16,649 nt of DNA, from assembly GCA_021848765.1 (NCBI GenBank), contig JAJZTU010000042.1, positions 1-16,649 of the forward strand. Reading direction: 5' to 3'. The notes below the pieces were generated by a model, which was not told the DNA's origin, made no database searches, and was given only the letters and a program-made list of their open reading frames with translations. This document shows, piece after piece, positions 14,763-16,649 of this stretch. Numbering within the stretch: the first letter of the stretch is position 1; the number at the start of each line of letters is the position of its first letter. The position numbers and the translations under genes were made by a program. The DNA comes from Bacillota bacterium. Lineage in GTDB: Bacteria; Bacillota; GCA-003054495; Carboxydocellales; JAJZTU01.

Positions 14763-14772
14763 TGTCGACAAA
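14763..14772 (-). promoter_or_regulatory. Spo0A-box-like palindromic site upstream of the riboswitch promoter
   Basis: TGTCGACA (14763-14770) is palindromic. Read on the - strand, TTTGTCGAC matches the consensus TTTGTCGAA at 8 of 9. It lies just upstream of the candidate promoter for the riboswitch-Spo0E transcript, a sensible place for Spo0A~P control. Predicted from sequence only. Confidence 0.35.
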
Positions 14773-14774
14773 TT

Positions 14775-14807
14775 TTTACATGATTTGTGCCCAAAATATG
14801 TTATATT
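14775..14807 (+). promoter_or_regulatory. Candidate sigma-A promoter of the riboswitch-spo0E transcript
   Basis: TTTACA (14775-14780) is followed after 16 nt by TATGTT (14797-14802). Alternatively an extended -10, TGTTATATT, lies at 14799-14807 (TGn plus TATATT). Either would start transcription about 30 nt before the riboswitch. The region is strikingly AT-rich compared with the genes. Confidence 0.5.
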
Positions 14808-14844
14808 ATGTTTAGGACAAGAAATGTTAGCACAATAAGGTAAA

Positions 14845-14943
14845 GTTTACACGAAAAGGCAAACTCATTGAAAAATGAGGGCGCAAAACCACGGGTCTAC
14901 GGTATGAAAGAATACTATGATAGCCGGGTTGCCGAAAGTAGAC
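14845..14943 (+). promoter_or_regulatory. Cyclic di-GMP class I riboswitch (GEMM-I)
   Basis: The conserved GEMM-I elements occur in order. P1 pairs GTTTAC (14845-14850) with GTAGAC (14938-14943). GGCAAAC lies at 14858-14864. The P2 hairpin is CTCATT/AATGAG (14864-14869 with 14874-14879) closed by a GAAA tetraloop. GCGCAAAACC lies at 14881-14890, and the P3 arm ends CCGGGTTGCCG (14924-14934), matching the family's GGGGTTACCG-type close and tetraloop receptor. Class I aptamers bind cyclic di-GMP; a variant subgroup prefers 3',3'-cGAMP, and telling them apart needs an alignment of the ligand-contacting position near 14858. The aptamer precedes an intrinsic terminator and a Spo0E-like gene. Confidence 0.92.
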
Positions 14944-14957
14944 GCTTGCTTAACTGC

Positions 14958-14992
14958 AGCCTACTACGGAAGTGAGTAGGTTTTCTTCGTTT
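14958..14992 (+). terminator. Riboswitch expression-platform terminator
   Basis: CCTACT (14960-14965) pairs with AGTAGG (14975-14980). The stem extends inward by A-T and C-G pairs (bulged G at 14974, loop GGAA) and outward by two weaker pairs, and is followed by TTTTCTTCGTTT. CTACT (14961-14965) can instead pair with AGTAG (14937-14941), which overlaps the 3' strand of riboswitch P1. The aptamer and terminator therefore cooperate, while the alternative pairing would be an antiterminator. Confidence 0.7.
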
Positions 14993-15030
14993 ACAGGAGG
15001 GAGCGGAGTTTGCTGAAGGAGGTAACATGC

Positions 15031-15225
15031 ATGGAGCGCGAGCAAATGCTTAGGGAAATCAGGAAGCAGCAAAAACTTATGTTGAAGCTGGCAGCCCAAT
15101 CGCTGAACCCTTTGCAGGATGGTGTGGTTTATGCAAAGAGTTGTGAAATTGATGAACTGATTGTACGTTATATGCGGTGTGAACAGGAAGATAAGCAGCG
15201 GAGACAATTAATCAGAGCTATATAA
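15031..15225 (+). CDS. Spo0E-family aspartyl-phosphate phosphatase
   Basis: This 64-residue all-helical protein has the family signature S-x-E-(L/I)-D-x-L-I at 37-44 (SCEIDELI), preceded by a charged first helix (residues 2-22) and followed by a short polar tail. Spo0E-like phosphatases are small cytoplasmic two-helix hairpins that dephosphorylate Spo0A~P, holding back sporulation. The length is within the usual 50-90 residues. ATG 15031 follows a perfect AAGGAGGT (15016-15023, 7-nt gap). An in-frame TTG at 15010 has its own AGGAGG (14995-15000), so a 71-residue form could also be made. The gene lies directly behind the c-di-GMP riboswitch and its terminator, and is followed by a strong terminator, giving a single-gene transcript. 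Confidence 0.82.
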   Translation: MEREQMLREIRKQQKLMLKLAAQSLNPLQDGVVYAKSCEIDELIVRYMRCEQEDKQRRQLIRAI

Positions 15226-15227
15226 GT

Positions 15228-15268
15228 ACTGAGTTTGCCTGCGAGTTCGTGGCAGGTGAAGCCTCAGT
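15228..15268 (+). other. Nested hairpin in the spo0E-like 3' UTR
   Basis: ACTGAG (15228-15233) pairs with CTCAGT (15263-15268), enclosing CCTGC (15238-15242) with GCAGG (15252-15256). It starts 2 nt after the stop codon and lies well before the terminator. It may stabilise the mRNA or form part of a small RNA. No known family is recognised. Confidence 0.35.
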
Positions 15269-15303
15269 TAGACACCTATAACAGTATGATTTTACAGTGT
15301 TAA

Positions 15304-15342
15304 AACACCCGGGTATTAGAGGGACCCGGGTGTTGCTTTTTT
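15304..15342 (+). terminator. Strong intrinsic terminator after the spo0E-like gene
   Basis: AACACCCGGGT (15304-15314) and ACCCGGGTGTT (15324-15334) form a perfect 11-bp GC-rich stem with a 9-nt loop, followed by GC and six T residues (15337-15342). It should separate the Spo0E transcript from the chemoreceptor gene. Confidence 0.92.
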
Positions 15343-15437
15343 ATACCGATGGCATGGGCCATATGTCCTGGAAAAGTTGGCTGTTGTTTTATTAATTGTC
15401 TTATCTTTTTCGACTCTCTGGGAGGATTTTGGATATT

Positions 15438-15446
15438 TTTGTCGAA
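15438..15446 (+). promoter_or_regulatory. Exact Spo0A-box consensus upstream of the chemoreceptor gene
   Basis: TTTGTCGAA matches the 9-nt Spo0A box at every position. It ends 36 nt before the chemoreceptor ATG, near where a promoter or the early leader must lie. A chance match of this length in this window has a probability of roughly one in ten. No confident sigma-28 or sigma-A promoter could be placed beside it. Confidence 0.4.
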
Positions 15447-15482
15447 AGCTTTTCAAATAGATAAGCGGGGGAGGACAGAATT

Positions 15483-16649
15483 ATGCGCTTTAATTTTAGA
15501 ACCAAGTTAGCAGGAATTTTGATGCTGACTGTTTTTATAACAGCCTTAGCAACAGGGTTGTACGCTATCCAAAATACCAAGGAGGAACTGGCCAAATCTA
15601 TGCGGGATAAGTTGCGGTCGGACTTGGCCTTAGGCTTAGCTTATCTTGATGTTCAATATCCCGGGGACTGGCGGGAGGAAAACGGTGTATTGTACAAAGG
15701 CCAAACTGCCATGAATGACAATAATGCTTTGGTGGATAAGGTCAGCCTGCTTACCGGGGATTCTGTAACCCTGTTTCTGGACAATAAACGGGTAACCACT
15801 ACGCTGCTGAATAAAGATAATAGCCGGGCGGTCAATACTGAGGCAGACCCCGCAGTAGCCCAGCGAGTGTTGAAAGAGGGACGGACCTTTGTAGGTGAGG
15901 CCACTGTAGTAGGCCAAAGCTTTCATACTGCCTATGAACCCATCAGGGATGCCGGGGGTAAAGTAATCGGCATGTGGTTTGTAGGTCTTCCCTCCTCCCA
16001 TTTAAGTTCCGAGATTATGGAGTTGTCCTGGAACCTGTTCCTGACTATGATTTTAGGACAATTAGTAGCTAATGTGCTGGCTTGGCTGGTGGCCCGCCAA
16101 ATCTGTAACCCGATCAGGGAATTGCAGCAGGTGATGTGCAAGGCGGAGCAAGGGGACCTTACGGGCGCGGTCAGGGTACAAAGCAAAGATGAGCTTGGCC
16201 AATTGGCCGAGGCCTTTAATACTATGATGAAAAATCTGGCTGCTGTGATTAATCAGGTATTAAATACAGCCGTGCAACTGGCCGGTTCAGCCCAGCAACT
16301 GAGTGCGGGGGCAGAGGAGTCCAGCCGGGCCACAGAGCAGATTGCCAGCACTATTAATCAGGTAGCTCATGGGACAGACAGCCAGTCCAAAAGTGTGGAG
16401 GATACCGCCAACATTGTGGGCCAGTTGTCCAGGGGTGCCCAGCAGATTGCCTCTAATGCCCATGAAATGTTATTGGCTTCCAATGAGGCATCTTCTATTG
16501 CCTCCATGGGTGGAATGGCTATCGAGGACACGGTGATGCGGATGCACACCATAAATGAGTCAGTGGCCAGCTTTGCAAACCAGATTAAATCACTGGGTGC
16601 CAGATCCCTGGAAATCGGTAAAATCGTTGATGTGATTACCGGAATAGCC
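15483..16649 (+). CDS. Methyl-accepting chemotaxis protein, 5' part (Cache, HAMP)
   Basis: The frame opens at ATG 15483 after a GGGGGAGG ribosome binding site and runs off the window end, giving 389 residues of what is usually a protein of 550-680. A first membrane helix (about 9-31) is followed by an extracellular single-Cache-like sensor (about 35-178, with 'LLTGDSVTLFLDNKRVTTTL', 'GEATVVGQSFHTAYEPI' and 'GKVIGMWFVGL'). A second membrane helix (about 183-205) leads to a HAMP domain (about 206-260, 'NPIRELQQVM....GDLTG....SKDELGQLAEAFNTM'). The start of the coiled-coil signalling domain follows, with Gln/Glu-rich methylation-type segments. The conserved hairpin tip lies beyond the window. 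It senses a small extracellular ligand and signals to CheA. Its gene has its own leader behind a strong terminator. Confidence 0.93.
   Translation, partial: MRFNFRTKLAGILMLTVFITALATGLYAIQNTKEELAKSMRDKLRSDLALGLAYLDVQYPGDWREENGVLYKGQTAMNDNNALVDKVSLLTGDSVTLFLDNKRVTTTLLNKDNSRAVNTEADPAVAQRVLKEGRTFVGEATVVGQSFHTAYEPIRDAGGKVIGMWFVGLPSSHLSSEIMELSWNLFLTMILGQLVANVLAWLVARQICNPIRELQQVMCKAEQGDLTGAVRVQSKDELGQLAEAFNTMMKNLAAVINQVLNTAVQLAGSAQQLSAGAEESSRATEQIASTINQVAHGTDSQSKSVEDTANIVGQLSRGAQQIASNAHEMLLASNEASSIASMGGMAIEDTVMRMHTINESVASFANQIKSLGARSLEIGKIVDVITGIA

Noticed and set aside
14950..15207. - strand frame of 85 codons opposite the Spo0E-like gene
   Set aside because: It is antisense to a conserved gene and to the riboswitch terminator, and has no family resemblance.
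1..16649. CRISPR arrays, tRNA, rRNA, insertion sequences and attachment sites
   Set aside because: No regularly spaced identical repeats, cloverleaf or rRNA-like sequence, transposase or integrase reading frame was seen. The short arrays found are degenerate and have no spacers.

Overview
The window looks like the chromosome of an anaerobic, spore-forming, Gram-positive bacterium (Firmicutes/Clostridia, perhaps a Peptococcaceae-type lineage). The evidence is strong GGAGG-type ribosome binding sites with many TTG/GTG starts, a Spo0E-family phosphatase, TGTCGAA-type Spo0A-like boxes, a Tad pilus locus with no secretin in view, and a moderately GC-rich composition. The genus is inferred only; no rRNA or tRNA gene is present.

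Region 1 (1-9533, all + strand) is one long run of closely spaced genes for an envelope-spanning machine. It opens with the 3' part of a VirB4-like conjugation/type IV secretion ATPase. A tiny Trp-repeat ORF and a membrane-anchored M23 peptidase follow. Then comes a nearly complete Tad (Flp) pilus set: CpaB/RcpC, CpaE/TadZ, CpaF/TadA, TadB, TadC, a Flp-like pilin, TadE and a TadE/G-like minor pilin. A secreted 3D-domain cell-wall protein closes the run. Several gene junctions and linkers here carry short degenerate tandem repeats.

Region 2 (9544-12395) is accessory. A lower-GC alpha/beta hydrolase lies on the - strand, convergent with region 1. Then comes a leader containing a perfect 16-bp palindrome and an intrinsic terminator, a rhomboid protease with an extra N-terminal domain, and an overlapping DUF2284 Cys-rich metal-binding protein.

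Region 3 (12396-16649, + strand) is a signalling block. It has a membrane diguanylate cyclase (GGEEF with an intact I-site), a D-Ala-D-Ala carboxypeptidase, and a class I cyclic-di-GMP (GEMM-I) riboswitch followed by a terminator and a Spo0E-like Spo0A~P phosphatase. A strong terminator and the 5' part of a Cache/HAMP methyl-accepting chemotaxis protein complete it. The pairing options in the riboswitch leader suggest that c-di-GMP shuts off the phosphatase. That would link a second-messenger synthase about 1.5 kb upstream to the sporulation phosphorelay, and it is the most interesting part of the window. Gene functions are inferred from recognisable motifs; no database search was run.
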